Origin: Pagrus major
Taxonomy: Eukaryota > Chordata > Actinopteri > Spariformes > Sparidae
Assembly: GCF_040436345.1 (NCBI RefSeq)
Contig: NC_133230.1
Coordinates: 6,035,297 to 6,099,296, forward strand
Length of the DNA stretch: 64,000 nt
Reading direction: 5' to 3'
A model generated the notes under the pieces. The model was not told the DNA's origin. It worked only from the letters and a program-made list of their open reading frames with translations, and did not search any database. Shown piece by piece: positions 1 through 38,721 of the stretch (the stretch's first letter is position 1; each line of letters starts with the position of its first letter). The position numbers and the translations under genes were made by a program.

Positions 1-2605
1 TTGAATTCATGTTGCATCAGTGTAATAACCTTGAATAGGCCCTCGAACCACTAACAGCTCTCATCATTCACCGTACGAATAATTTGACTGTTTCCTAAGA
101 GTTTGGAGGGTACCATCTTCTTTCCAGTACACGAAACTTAAAGCAAAAGTGTCGGGGATGTGTTTATCTGCTCTAAAGTAAGCTGTAAACGTTAGCACGC
201 CCAGCTAACTGCCTTGGAGAGAAAAGAAAGCTTGACAACAATTTCCAAATGTCGAACTTTGAAGCTGTGGCCTCTGCCCCGTAGTGCTCTTCAACACATT
301 TTCTCTGTTTTTCCACATGCCGACCTTCCAGCCATGGCACCGTTGTCTTGACCAAGCAGGAAGTAGCCGTAAGCTGTGTGGAAATAAAACAGCCTCTACT
401 CTCACGGCACGTTTTGACCTGGTTTTGAGGAGTGAGCTCTGCAGGCTCTCGAACAGACACTGTGGAAAAACGCCTCCAGACAATCAAGTGCTTTTCATTT
501 CATCTGCTCTGTCACTGAACACACGCTGACTGGTAACCGGACCAAGCGAGGGCCGGAGCTCCCTCAACGTCCCTATAACACGGGGAGGAAAATGAGAAGC
601 TGAAAGAGCAAATGGATTCGGGTTTAGGACAGCTGAAAGGTCAGGTGTGAGTGACCTGACAGATCTGTAATGAAACCACCAGTGTGTGGTGAACGTTTAA
701 GATGAGTGTGACTGGCAGGGTCTTAAAACGATAATGGCGACTTAGTGATCCAAGTGAAATGGAGCTTGATTTAGAGACTGAAATAGTCCCATCTTCGAAA
801 ATAACGCTCAGCTGGAGTATCTTAACACAGCAGGAGGCAAGGATGCAGAGAGTGTGCTTTTGTTTTTACTATTTTGGGTTTGAATTCAACATTTTAAGTT
901 TGATGTAATCATTTCTGCCCCTCCAATCCAAGAAATGTCCTCAATTTATGTTTACGAGGAGATAGGTCTTTGAGGAGACCTATTATGCGTTTTTATTTTT
1001 TCCCCTTATCCTTCAGTGTGTTGTATATGTTCTTGTGCATGTAAAAGTCCACACCAACAGAAGCTCCTCTTTCCCACAGGAAAAACTGCTTCCGAAACGC
1101 GGAAGCAGCAATCGACAGTATAAGGGAAACTGATGTGTTTTTTGAGCATTAAAGCATGTGTCTTTTTTTGCATTATCAGCTGCAGCTCTAAAATTTCATC
1201 TCCTTTAAGGCCTCTTTGTCCTCAGAGGTCTGTCCGTAGGGTTTTGAGATATCCCTAGGACAAACAAACAAGTATGGGAGAAACATTCATGTCATATCTC
1301 TTCATTCATGCAGGTCTCTAGCGATGTTGATATACGAGTCCCAAGTTAACAAAGAGGAAGCTTCTTGAAGTCCTACACAATCCAGGAAAGTTTACATTCA
1401 GTCTTTGCTCAGCTGTTACCCGCTCAGACTGTCCCTCTGTGCAGTACGCTCATGATAGCGGCAGCTGTCATGGTTTCCCAAACGCTGAGGTCAAAGGTCA
1501 GCTGTCGGCCCCGCAGACAGATTCCCATTTGACCGTCTAACGTCAGACACCAGGAGCTGGGTTGACACAGGGTTGTTTTCACAGAGTTTTTCACTGTATC
1601 AGCTAGTTCCAGGTTTTATTGCCCTCTTCCGGAGTTTGAGTGATTTTTTTTTTTCCTTTCTTTTTCCCAGATAACGCCCAGTACCCTCTTTTCCTCCCAG
1701 GAGACAATACGCTCCCCAAGTTGACGGTTGTTCAGTCGACCGAACGATGTTCCCACAGGGTCAGGCCGCGTCCTCTCGCTCCGTCACCTCCCTGTTCACA
1801 CAGCCTCGCTTCACATACATGAACGCCCCTCTCTTTCCCACTGTCCAAACAGGAGCATTTGTGTGTCATCGCACTCATCCAAAGCAGCGGTGCTTCCCTT
1901 CACGTGCACTGCGCTCCGCATGGCCACGGGCTATAATGTACCCAATAATAAAACCATGCAGCAGTCAAGTGCATTTTTTTTGTACATGAGCTTTAGTTTG
2001 AAATGTCATTTTGTGTGTGAGAATAAGGCTCACAGTGATTTTTTTGTCTCAGGGGTGAAGACTCTGGCACTTCAAAATGTCAGCCTCTCAGCAGCGATGA
2101 GAAGCAGCTTTGTTTCTAAATTGACCACTGAGAATTTTGAGTTCATCTCAAAAACTTTACAAATGGTCCAGTTTTCTCAGTATGATGGATGTATATAGGT
2201 TGTGTTTGTGGCTTAAACTTTGAATTTAAGACGGTCACACTGGCCTGGGAATCTGCATCTCAAATATCTGCCGCTCAGGATGTCATGCTGGGCTGCCTGC
2301 ACGAGTCTTTCCTGTCAGTCCTGAAGGTCCCATCAGATTTGTGTGTGTGTATATCTTACATGGTTTGATGTGTTTCTGCATGAAGCGAGATGTTGAGGTG
2401 GGATTCAGTTCAGGGAATTTAAGTCGAAAACTCCTCCGTCATCCCAACTCGACGGCTACAGAGAGGAGGAACCTGATTCAATCTCGGGTGTCCTGGGTGT
2501 TGTTTGGAGTGTGTGGTGCTTTCTGTTGGCTTTATTGTTTCGTCTCAGTTTGACACAGAGCTGTCTGTAACACTGGCGGCAGTGTGCAACCTGCAGAGGC
2601 ATCTA

Positions 2606-2682
2606 GGGCTGCAGTAATGTGAGATATTCACGGTACGATAATATCTCAGAAAATGTCACGGTTTCACAGGGTATTGTATTAC
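2606..2682. repeat. degenerate interspersed repeat (GGGCTGCAGTAATGTGAGAT type)
   Basis: It starts at GGGCTGCAGTAATGTGAGAT, continues with TATCTCAGAAAATGTCACGG and ends with a run of TATTATTATT. A related copy is at about 19043-19130 (GGGCTGCAACGGTGTGATAA, with GAGAAAATATCTTGGTTTTA), also followed by an ATT-rich stretch. I recognise this as a teleost-type dispersed repeat but cannot name the family. Confidence 0.6.
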
Positions 2683-2689
2683 TCTATTA

Positions 2690-2733
2690 TTATTATTGTT
2701 ATTAGTAGTAGTAGTAGCAGGAGTAGTAGTGGC

Positions 2734-2788
<55 letters not shown>

Positions 2789-2792
2789 ATAA

Positions 2793-2848
<56 letters not shown>

Positions 2849-2849
2849 A

Positions 2850-2884
<35 letters not shown>

Positions 2885-2935
2885 ATAATAGTAGTAGTAG
2901 TAATAATAGTAGTAGCAGGAGTAGTAGTGGCAGTA

Positions 2936-2976
<41 letters not shown>

Positions 2977-3118
2977 TGTGGAAGTTGTAGTAGTAGTGGT
3001 AGTAGTGGTAGTGGTAGTGGTAGTGGTAGTAGTAGTAATGTCAGTAGTAGTAGTGGTAGTGGTAGTGGTAGTGGTAGTGGTAGTGGTAGTGGTAGTAGTA
3101 GTAGCAGCAGTAGTAGTG
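2690..3118. repeat. (AGT)n / (GGTAGT)n compound microsatellite
   Basis: About 430 bp of AGT trinucleotides with interruptions (AAT, AGC, GGT) sit in trim9 intron sequence. The right third changes to a hexameric GGTAGT pattern (about 3000-3095). It yields artificial poly-Ser, poly-Val and, on the other strand, poly-Thr reading frames, none of which is a gene. Confidence 0.97.
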
Positions 3119-3378
3119 ACCTCGCTGGATTCTCCTCTAATCAGCACCTGATAATTAAAAGAAACACCTGTTGGCAGTTCAGCACAGAGCGAACCTGATG
3201 AAGCTGCATGTGGAGCGTGTGGTTCGTCCTTGTTTGTAATGTACTTGTTAATGAAACGGTGTTGATCGTATCTTGGTGTGAGCTGGAGTATTGATTGTTT
3301 TGGTCCGCTGTCATTTAAATCAGGATGGTTTGTAACGTATGCAAGAAACACTTCACCCAAATAACACAGATCCCGTAG

Positions 3379-22997
<19,619 letters not shown>

Positions 22998-23339
22998 AGA
23001 CTGACAACCGCCTACACCCGGTTGGGGGAAACCTCTCCAGGATTTCCCAGGGTTCATCCTGCCAGTCAATAACTATGATCCAACCCTCTCCCTCCCCACC
23101 TCCTCTCGTCCCCCTGACCGACTGACCCCACGACTCTCTGTAAGAGGCCCCATCCAGCGCTGAGCCATGCCGTTATCATGCCTAAACCTTGGACACACGG
23201 ACCATCTGCAGGACAATGTCAGAATGTACAGTGCTTTGCAATCTGTACCTTGTAGTTTGACATACAGATAGTGGAGGGAGGTGGAAAATAATTATGATCT
23301 CAAGCTGATGGACTTGAAATTATGTGCAGTGATCATAAC

Positions 23340-23640
23340 GTGTGCTTAAAGGTGCAAAATGTAACAACTGACCACCTACTCCAAACAAACAGGGGACAGC
23401 ATATCATCAGAGTACCTGCTGCTAGCTGTATTCTGTTCATTGGCTACATCCATGACTGTAGCTACTGTTAGCTTGTTAGCTCAGTTAGCCGTGCAGCTAG
23501 TTGGACCAATCGGGGAGTGTTGGTGCTCGCACTAGTAGCAAAGGAGCTTTGGACCGCTGGGAGAAAGAGGTTTTCAGTCCCAGGGCTAACTGATTAGCAT
23601 GCTAACGTCAGTGGATATCTCTGCAACGCAAAACAAAAAC
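23340..23640. repeat. dispersed repeat rich in GTTAGC/GCTAAC
   Basis: The stretch runs from AAAGGTGCAAAATGTAACAA through GTTAGCTTGTTAGCTCAGTT to GATTAGCATGCTAACGTCAG. Its composition and phrases resemble dispersed teleost repeats. The family is not assigned. Confidence 0.5.
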
Positions 23641-23733
23641 ATCTTTGACATATTTCATTCTGTTAATAATTTTAGTTCATGTTTGAATGTTTGAAACTAA
23701 ACTTTATATTCCACCTTTAAAATCCAAAAAAAT

Positions 23734-24125
23734 GAAGCTACCCGTTAGCGGTGAGTTAGCTTAGCTTAGCATAAAGATAGGAAACAGCTAGCCTGGCTCT
23801 GTCTGAAGTTATAAAATGTGTCTACCAACACCTCTAAAGCTTAATTATTTAACATTTATATCTTATTTGTTTAAAATGTACAGAAAAAAGACATGTTCTG
23901 GTTTTAAAAGCACAAAAAAAAGTATGTGTAGGTGCTGGTAGGCCGATTTTGTTACCTTTGCATGCACCAGGCTAGCTGTTTCCCCTTGTTTCCAGTCATT
24001 AAGCTAAGCTAAACTAACCGCCTGGTGACTGTAGCTTCATATTTAGCATAAAGCCATCAAAGAGGTATCGTTCCTCTTATCAAACTCTCGGCATCAAAGA
24101 AAGAAGCACATTTCCTAAAAGGAAA
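23734..24125. mobile_element. foldback element with long inverted arms
   Basis: The left arm starts GAAGCTACCCGTTAGCGGTG and contains TTAGCTTAGCTTAGCATAAA and AAACAGCTAGCCTGG. The right arm carries the inverse (CCAGGCTAGCTGTTTCCCC, then AAGCTAAGCTAAACTAACCG, ending TGACTGTAGCTTC at 24038). Arms of about 130 bp are folded around an AT-rich centre. Sequence past the arm (GAGGTATCGTTCCTCTTATC to about 24125) matches the right terminus of the related element at 58408-58480. It looks like a non-autonomous DNA element with no coding capacity. Confidence 0.75.
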
Positions 24126-25039
24126 TACGTTTTTTTGTAAAAAAGTAGCCAACTTTCAGTTCACTTTATCTTATCCTTTCTTACAAAACGCAACATTCTC
24201 TATATTTCTGTATCTGCCATGATCCTTCCACATTTAAATCACCAGGGGGGAGCGTGAGAGTTGGTCTTTTGTGGGAGGGGTGGGGGGGGTTGAGACTGGT
24301 CAATGATCCCTGGACGAGAGCAATAGTCCGACTCTCAGCCGCGTCACTGTCGTATTCTCGTCCGTGTACATGAGACGCTTTTCATAGTGGCTTAGCTCAT
24401 GTGACCCTTCTGTATTGTCTTTAAAAAAAAATACTTATAATACAGCATCAGCGTGTTATATGCTACTGGAAGCGAGGCCTTAGCGCAGCCTTTCTCTGTG
24501 GTGCAGCTCTCAAAACCGATGGGACACATTTTGGTTCTAATGTATCATAAAAGCTTAGATTCTGTGTATTGATGAGTGTTGAAAGTGGGTTAAAGACTGT
24601 GAAGCTTCTTGAATAAGGTGCTACAGCAGCTCGCTTCATTCTGGCTTTTTTTACTGTAGGTGACTGAATCCTGGTAGTTTTGTAATATTGTTATTGAAAT
24701 GATCTATCGCAGAGAGGTGTATAGCTAAATAAGTTATTGATGTTCAGAGTTTTTCCAATGAGAATTCATCATTGTTCCTTTATTTGATGTATAGTTATTA
24801 CCGAAAGAAACGAAACTGAATCTTTTTCGTCGCTTTAAAAATGTAGTTTTGGAGTTTGTTCATGAACTGAAGAGGCTTTACAGCAATCGTAAGAAGCAGT
24901 TTATGTCCTGCTAAAGCAACAGGAAAGGTGATGATGCACTGGGATGTTTTTGTCACATCGAATTTGGGCAACAGCCTCCTCAACAGGCAGCAACGTGAGA
25001 CAGGATGTTTTTCAAGCCATGCTAGCAGCTCTGTGACAC

Positions 25040-26200
25040 GGAGCCTGCTTAGGTACAGCAGTGCTTTGAGCTGCTAACGATAATACTAGCATGCTTACAA
25101 TCATATTGCTAAAATTGTTCACGTTCTGCAGGTGTAATCTCTACCATGTTCGCCATCATACTTTAGCATGCTAACAATTGCTAATTAGAAAATGTACCCA
25201 AATGCATTTTGCAATGTGCAAAGTAACTAGAAACTAAAGTTATCAAATAAATTTAGTGGAGTAGAAGTATAAAGCACCAGAAAATTGAAATACTCAGAGT
25301 AAAGTACAAGTACCTCAAAATTGTACTTGAGTAAATGTATTCCATCACTGCTAAACACAAAGTACATCTGCGACGATGGGAATGCTAACATGGTTATGGC
25401 TATTATTAAGCATGAATAAAGTTTACTATTAATATCCTATTTAGCCTGTTAGCATGCTAACATTTGTTAGTTAGCACAAAGCTCAACTGTAAACAAACTG
25501 TAGTTTCAGAAGTAAAAGGTCAAAAACCAAAGTATTGGACAAATTTAACTGTTGTCCTCACAAAGTAAGTAATCACCAAAGTTATTACAGTTAATCCTGA
25601 GGGGAACATGAATGTCTTTACCAAACTTCACAGCAATCCATCCAACAGCTGTTGAGATATTTCACTGAAAACCACAAATGTGAACTTCGTGTTGGTGCTA
25701 GAGGAAAAGTCAGAGGATAACCAAAGTCATCAGGATCCATCCTCTGGAGAGCAGGAATGTCAGTACAACATTTTATGCCAATCCAACACGTAGATATCGA
25801 GATATTGCACTGGATGAGTGGCAACTTTTACCTGCCTGAGGCGCTAAAGGAAAAGTCAGGAATCAAGAAAAGTCATGAGGGTTCACCCGCTGGGAACCAT
25901 GAGTGTCGGTACAGAAATTCAAAACCAAACATGTCAAAGTCATGGTGGCGCTAGAGCGAACGACAGATTACCAAATTCATTAAGACTCTTCCTCTGGGGA
26001 CCATGAATGTCAGTACAAAATGTCAAGCCAATTCATTCAACACTTGTCAAAAACCAAAAATTGTCAACCTCAAGGTGGCGCTAGGGGAAATGTCAGATCA
26101 CAACTCCTCCTCTGGGGACCATGCATGTACAAAGCGTCTTCAATACATCCGGTGTTTGTTGAGATATTTCAGTCAGGACCAAAGCTGCTATAATAAGCTG
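25040..26200. repeat. degenerate tandem-like dispersed repeat
   Basis: It begins with GCTAAC/TAGCATGCTAAC phrases and runs into a series of related monomers of about 100-146 bp. The phrase GAATGTCnGTACaaa recurs at about 25611, 25757, 25902, 26004 and 26124, each monomer also carrying TGGCGCTAG-like and CCTCTGGGGACCATG-like phrases. A different repeat is inserted at 25213-25352. A related short copy lies in nin intron sequence at about 61340-61545. Confidence 0.65.
25213..25352 (-). repeat. dispersed repeat of GTACTTGAGTAAATGTA type
   Basis: AAAGTAACTAGAAACTAAAG, GTGGAGTAGAAGTATAAAGC and TTGTACTTGAGTAAATGTAT form a recognisable dispersed fish repeat. A copy in the opposite orientation is in a pygl intron at about 34774-34905 (CTTAAGTATGGCAGTGAGGT to GTAATGGAGTACTGTTACTT). 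The strand label is relative to that copy. Confidence 0.55.
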
Positions 26201-27640
26201 CTAGCATGGCTAAAAATGTTGTCTGGTAACAGGAACTCAAGCCAAAATGTTTAGGTGTCAGTTCGAGGAAGTTGTTGCACTTCAAGCTGCCAAAAAACCG
26301 TTCCCGGTGCATCACCGCCCTGAGACATACGACAACGTGTCTAGCATTCACATGAGGTGCTATCCTGTGTTTAAGCTTCGTGGGTGTGCCTTTTCCCCCT
26401 CTTCAATACCCAAAAGATTTATTAACACTTTGCTACAAACTAGATTCATTGCTTCAGCAGAGTCAACTGTAACATCTGTGATGCCTGACTTCACCTGCTG
26501 CTACGTATTTTTTCTATCAGCAAAAGGGCAAACTCAACAATAGTCATGTTTGTTAGTGATACAACAACCGCAGTATTGAAGGGAGCATCTTAACTTTCTA
26601 ACACCTTTGTTTCCTTTCTCGTCCCCCCGGGGGTGTATCGATTGTAAATCATCTGGGACTGATGGCTGCTCACTTGGATGCTAAAAATGGCTGCAAACGG
26701 TGAACTATATAAATCTCAGTATGTGATGTGCATGTGTGCTGACGATGTTAAACTAAAAACCAGACTACCGCAGTGATCAACAAAGTCGCACGGCCGTTTG
26801 CTGCGAGGCCGGATTCAAGCTTCGACATTTAATTGGTGGCTTTTCAAGGTAAGCCTTTTGTCCGGCCGTAATTATAATACGAGACTACAAAAGCGGCCCC
26901 ATTCAGCAGAGGGTCACCGAGAGAGCGGGAGCTTCCTCTGACTCATACGGAGACAAGAGCGGCCTTTATCACAGCGTTACACAACCTCAGATTCCAGGAC
27001 AAATAAACAAAATGGCTTTAATTCAGCAAAACACTTCATTAAAGGGATTTTTCCTTACGTCCAAGAGAAGCTGACACACACTTTAGTTAGTTTTTCAACA
27101 CAAATCATCCTCTCATGAGTGAATACGTGAAGCTAAATGAACTCGACACTGACATTAAAACTGTGTGATTGTAACTTTTATCGTTTCTGAACCAGCCAAA
27201 TACACTTAAATGATATCAAACTAGACCCGGGGATGATTTGAAGTCTATAACACAGCCTCGTTTTATTGATTATTAAAAATGTACGCACTGTTGCTGGGCG
27301 ACACTGGGTGCTACACCTCCAAATGTACATACATATGTGTGTGTGAGAGTGTGTGAGGGTGTGTGTTACCTGCATTTTAACTCCAAAGTGATTATTTTTG
27401 CCCTGTTTGATCCGCGGTGGAAAGTCATCACTCGATATTATTATTTTACAGTGATACTGAAATACGTCTATGGAAGAATTTTATGAGTATAAAATGAACA
27501 TGGTTATGACTATGATTTTAACACAGTATGATTATTATGGTTGTTATGATTATATGTCTTATCATTACCATATTACTGCTATTATTATGATGATCTGAAG
27601 TGTAATATGAGCCTCTGTGTTTTTGTATGTGTGAATATTC

Positions 27641-27646
27641 AATAAA
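27641..27646 (+). terminator. trim9: candidate polyadenylation signal (trim9)
   Basis: AATAAA is followed within 15-40 nt by TGTCAACAAGGTCTCATGTT and further T/G-rich sequence. It would imply a 3' UTR of about 4.7 kb, which is long but not unusual for a neuronal gene. Nearer hexamers are equally possible. Confidence 0.35.
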
Positions 27647-28284
27647 TAGGTGTCAACAAGGTCTCATGTTTCCTGGGATGTCTCTCGTTCTGACGTTTTC
27701 ATATCTTACTGTGTTACAACACTGAATTGAAGAAGGTTTAATGGCATTTTTTACACTCAGTTTAGGATGACATTTAGCATTTCTGGTAAAAACAGAAACA
27801 TGTTTTCATCTTTTTCTATGGAAATACAACTAAGCTAACCTACCAAGTTAGGAATCCTCAGTAAGGATGGTATAAACGCATCCTAAATTAACAATAACTG
27901 CCAAAAGTAGCAGCAAAATATTGAGATTGTAGTGCTGATGTGATGTTAGCCTTTTGAAGAAGCTCACACTGTTGTTAGCTTTAAATGTAGCCGTCCATGT
28001 GTTAATGGGTATATCATCGATACTCACTGAAACACTGATTTCCTGTTTGTTCAAGTTTTGGCAAGTGAAGCGAGACAATGGTTTCTATAGACAAAGGCAG
28101 AAATACAGGCCCGACAGGACGAGTGCTGATTGAAGAAGTTCTAGTTCTGGTTTCTTAAGATAAGATACATAGTCTGAGATAAGACAGGACACAGCTGCGA
28201 GTTTAGGAATTAAAGAGAGGCATGTTTCTGCTCAACTGCAGGACCTAAACATTGTCGTTTTGAAGCATGAGGTTCCTCCTCTAG

Positions 28285-28425
28285 GTTACAGATTTCACAC
28301 GGGTTGCATCAGGCTGCAGGATCTCCCTGTGTTTCGCTGCATTCATTTGACCCTCAGGGCCTCCTGCAGAGATGCATCACCACAGCATGACGCTGCCACC
28401 ACCATACTGGGGTTTCTGTGTTTGT
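28285..28425. repeat. transposon-derived fragment (GCATGACGCTGCCACCACCA)
   Basis: ATGCATCACCACAGCATGAC followed by GCTGCCACCACCATACTGGG is a phrase I know from dispersed DNA-transposon relics in fish genomes. Only a short piece survives and no transposase frame is intact. Confidence 0.5.
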
Positions 28426-28439
28426 GATCATGGCCACCG

Positions 28440-28592
28440 GAGGGCATTTATATGGGGCTTTTATCCAAAGTGCTCTAAACTTTGTCTGTCATTCACACAC
28501 AACAATGGCAGCAAACTACCACGCAAAAGAAAGGCATGGCTGGGACCCAACGCTGCAATGAATGGACAACCCGCTCCACGAGCCAACCACTG
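28440..28592. repeat. dispersed repeat (GCTTTTATCCAAAGTGCTCT)
   Basis: GGGGCTTTTATCCAAAGTGC, then CATTCACACACAACAATGGC, AAACTACCACGCAAAAGAAA and GGACAACCCGCTCCACGAGC are in the order seen in a common teleost dispersed repeat. The copy is diverged. Confidence 0.6.
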
Positions 28593-29082
28593 AATGAAAA
28601 TAATTGCTGTAAATATAATTAACCGACCAGCGGATGTGGAATTTGGCATAAATAACCGATCAGCTATGCAGTTGGAAATATTTACCCAGAATGCATGTTA
28701 ATCCTGGGTCAAGTGACATCACTGGAGCATTTTAACTGCATTTTATCAGATTACATGCAGCTTTGCTTTATACTACCACTTTTCACATATGCAATAGTAC
28801 TCCCCAAGGCCTGTTAACACGCAAAACTGGTGGAGTTACCCTTTAACTTTCACTCCCTCCTATCTGTAGTCTCTCTGTGCACCTCTTCCTGCTGCTCAGC
28901 TCTTCAGCCCAGCAGGGGCCGGCCGGGGGAAACACCCTCCCCCTGCACTCACCAATGAAAAGCAGCAAAAGGAGGAGACTGCTGCATGAAAAAGTGACAC
29001 CACCTTCACTTTCAGCTTCACTTCCAGCCGGGGAGACGACAACAGGGGACCACAGGACGAACCTTTACCTGCCCACATCAGC

Positions 29083-38116
<9,034 letters not shown>

Positions 38117-38239
38117 GGCGGTTTCACCGATGAGGGGCTGCCTTTATGTTTACAAATCATTTCTCTTTCCGCTTTTAACCTTCGAGTTACACATCACTGG
38201 ATCTTTTTCAGAACTTTTTTAGAAATCACATCTACAGTT

Positions 38240-38519
38240 TTTATTGTCCATGCACCTGAGTCGAGGCACCTGCGTTATAAATTGTCTGTTACAGTCTTTT
38301 AGCACGAGTAAACAGTAAAGAGTCAGTGTGGAGACGTCATGTTCGACATTCCTGGAGTTCAGGATCTGTGGGGGTGTCCGCATTTCAGGAATTCAGTAGG
38401 ATGACAGAGCAGCTGACTAAACTGCATTTTTAATGACATTTCTGCGCCTTCATATTTGTACTTAGTGACAGTTAGTCCGTCTTTACTCCTGGCAGGCTGA
38501 TGGAGTTACAAGATTTATT
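38240..38519 (-). terminator. abhd12b: candidate abhd12b polyadenylation signals (minus strand)
   Basis: On the minus strand AATAAA occurs at 38519-38514 and 38245-38240. Both are inside the pygl 3' UTR. No canonical minus-strand hexamer is nearer to the abhd12b stop at 38722, so its 3' UTR probably overlaps that of pygl. Confidence 0.4.
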
Positions 38520-38574
38520 TACGTCTGTATCGCTTTAAGTTGACTTCATCTGTGATCTGCAGTATTTTTGTCAA

Positions 38575-38580
38575 AATAAA
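38575..38580 (+). terminator. pygl: pygl polyadenylation signal
   Basis: AATAAA stands 460 nt after the pygl stop and is followed by a T/GT-rich downstream element. It is the only canonical plus-strand hexamer between the pygl stop and the abhd12b coding end. Confidence 0.7.
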
Positions 38581-38721
38581 AACTTTTTGTGTGATAAAAT
38601 GTGCATCATTTGTGCTTTTGTGTTACTTTTCAGGAGACAAACACACGTTTGGTGGCAAATATAAATCTTTATGTTATTTTTGCAAAATGTACAAAGCAAC
38701 ACAAGAAGATGGAGAGCCAAT

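Larger units (their letters stand above)
22998..27665 (+). other. trim9: probable trim9 3' UTR / 3' flank
   Basis: No gene follows the trim9 stop codon for 6 kb. The proximal part is likely 3' UTR. It is heavily invaded by repeats at 23340-23640, 23734-24125, 25040-26200 and, nested, 25213-25352. The end of the transcript cannot be fixed from sequence. The last plausible polyadenylation hexamer is AATAAA at 27641-27646, followed by a GT-rich stretch; nearer hexamers occur at 25246-25251 (inside a repeat) and 27002-27007. Confidence 0.45.
27666..29082. other. spacer upstream of pygl
   Basis: This is the pygl 5' flank. It carries two repeat fragments (28285-28425 and 28440-28592). The likely 5' UTR is within the last few hundred bases, but no clear TATA box or initiator can be fixed. 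A short upstream ATG at 28955 opens an overlapping out-of-frame ORF ending at 29167; if transcribed it could act as an upstream ORF on pygl. Confidence 0.5.
38117..38600 (+). other. pygl: pygl 3' UTR
   Basis: Non-coding sequence runs from the TGA at 38114-38116 to the polyadenylation signal AATAAA at 38575-38580, which is followed by a GT-rich stretch (CTTTTTGTGTGATAAAATGT). This gives a 3' UTR of roughly 0.48 kb. Confidence 0.7.

Noticed and set aside
1728-2198. 156-codon plus-strand ORF at the left edge
   Set aside because: It is intronic relative to trim9 and has no homology I recognise, low-information composition and no splice context.
2653-3360. Long ORFs of poly-Ser and poly-Val (plus) and poly-Thr (minus)
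   Set aside because: They are frames through the AGT microsatellite; every frame is open there and no flanking motif or splice context supports a protein.
26247-26543. 98-codon ORF in trim9 3' flank
   Set aside because: It follows directly on degenerate repeat sequence and has no motif or promoter context.
28372-28593. ORF MHHHSMTLPPPYWG...
   Set aside because: It is the translation of two adjacent dispersed repeat fragments.
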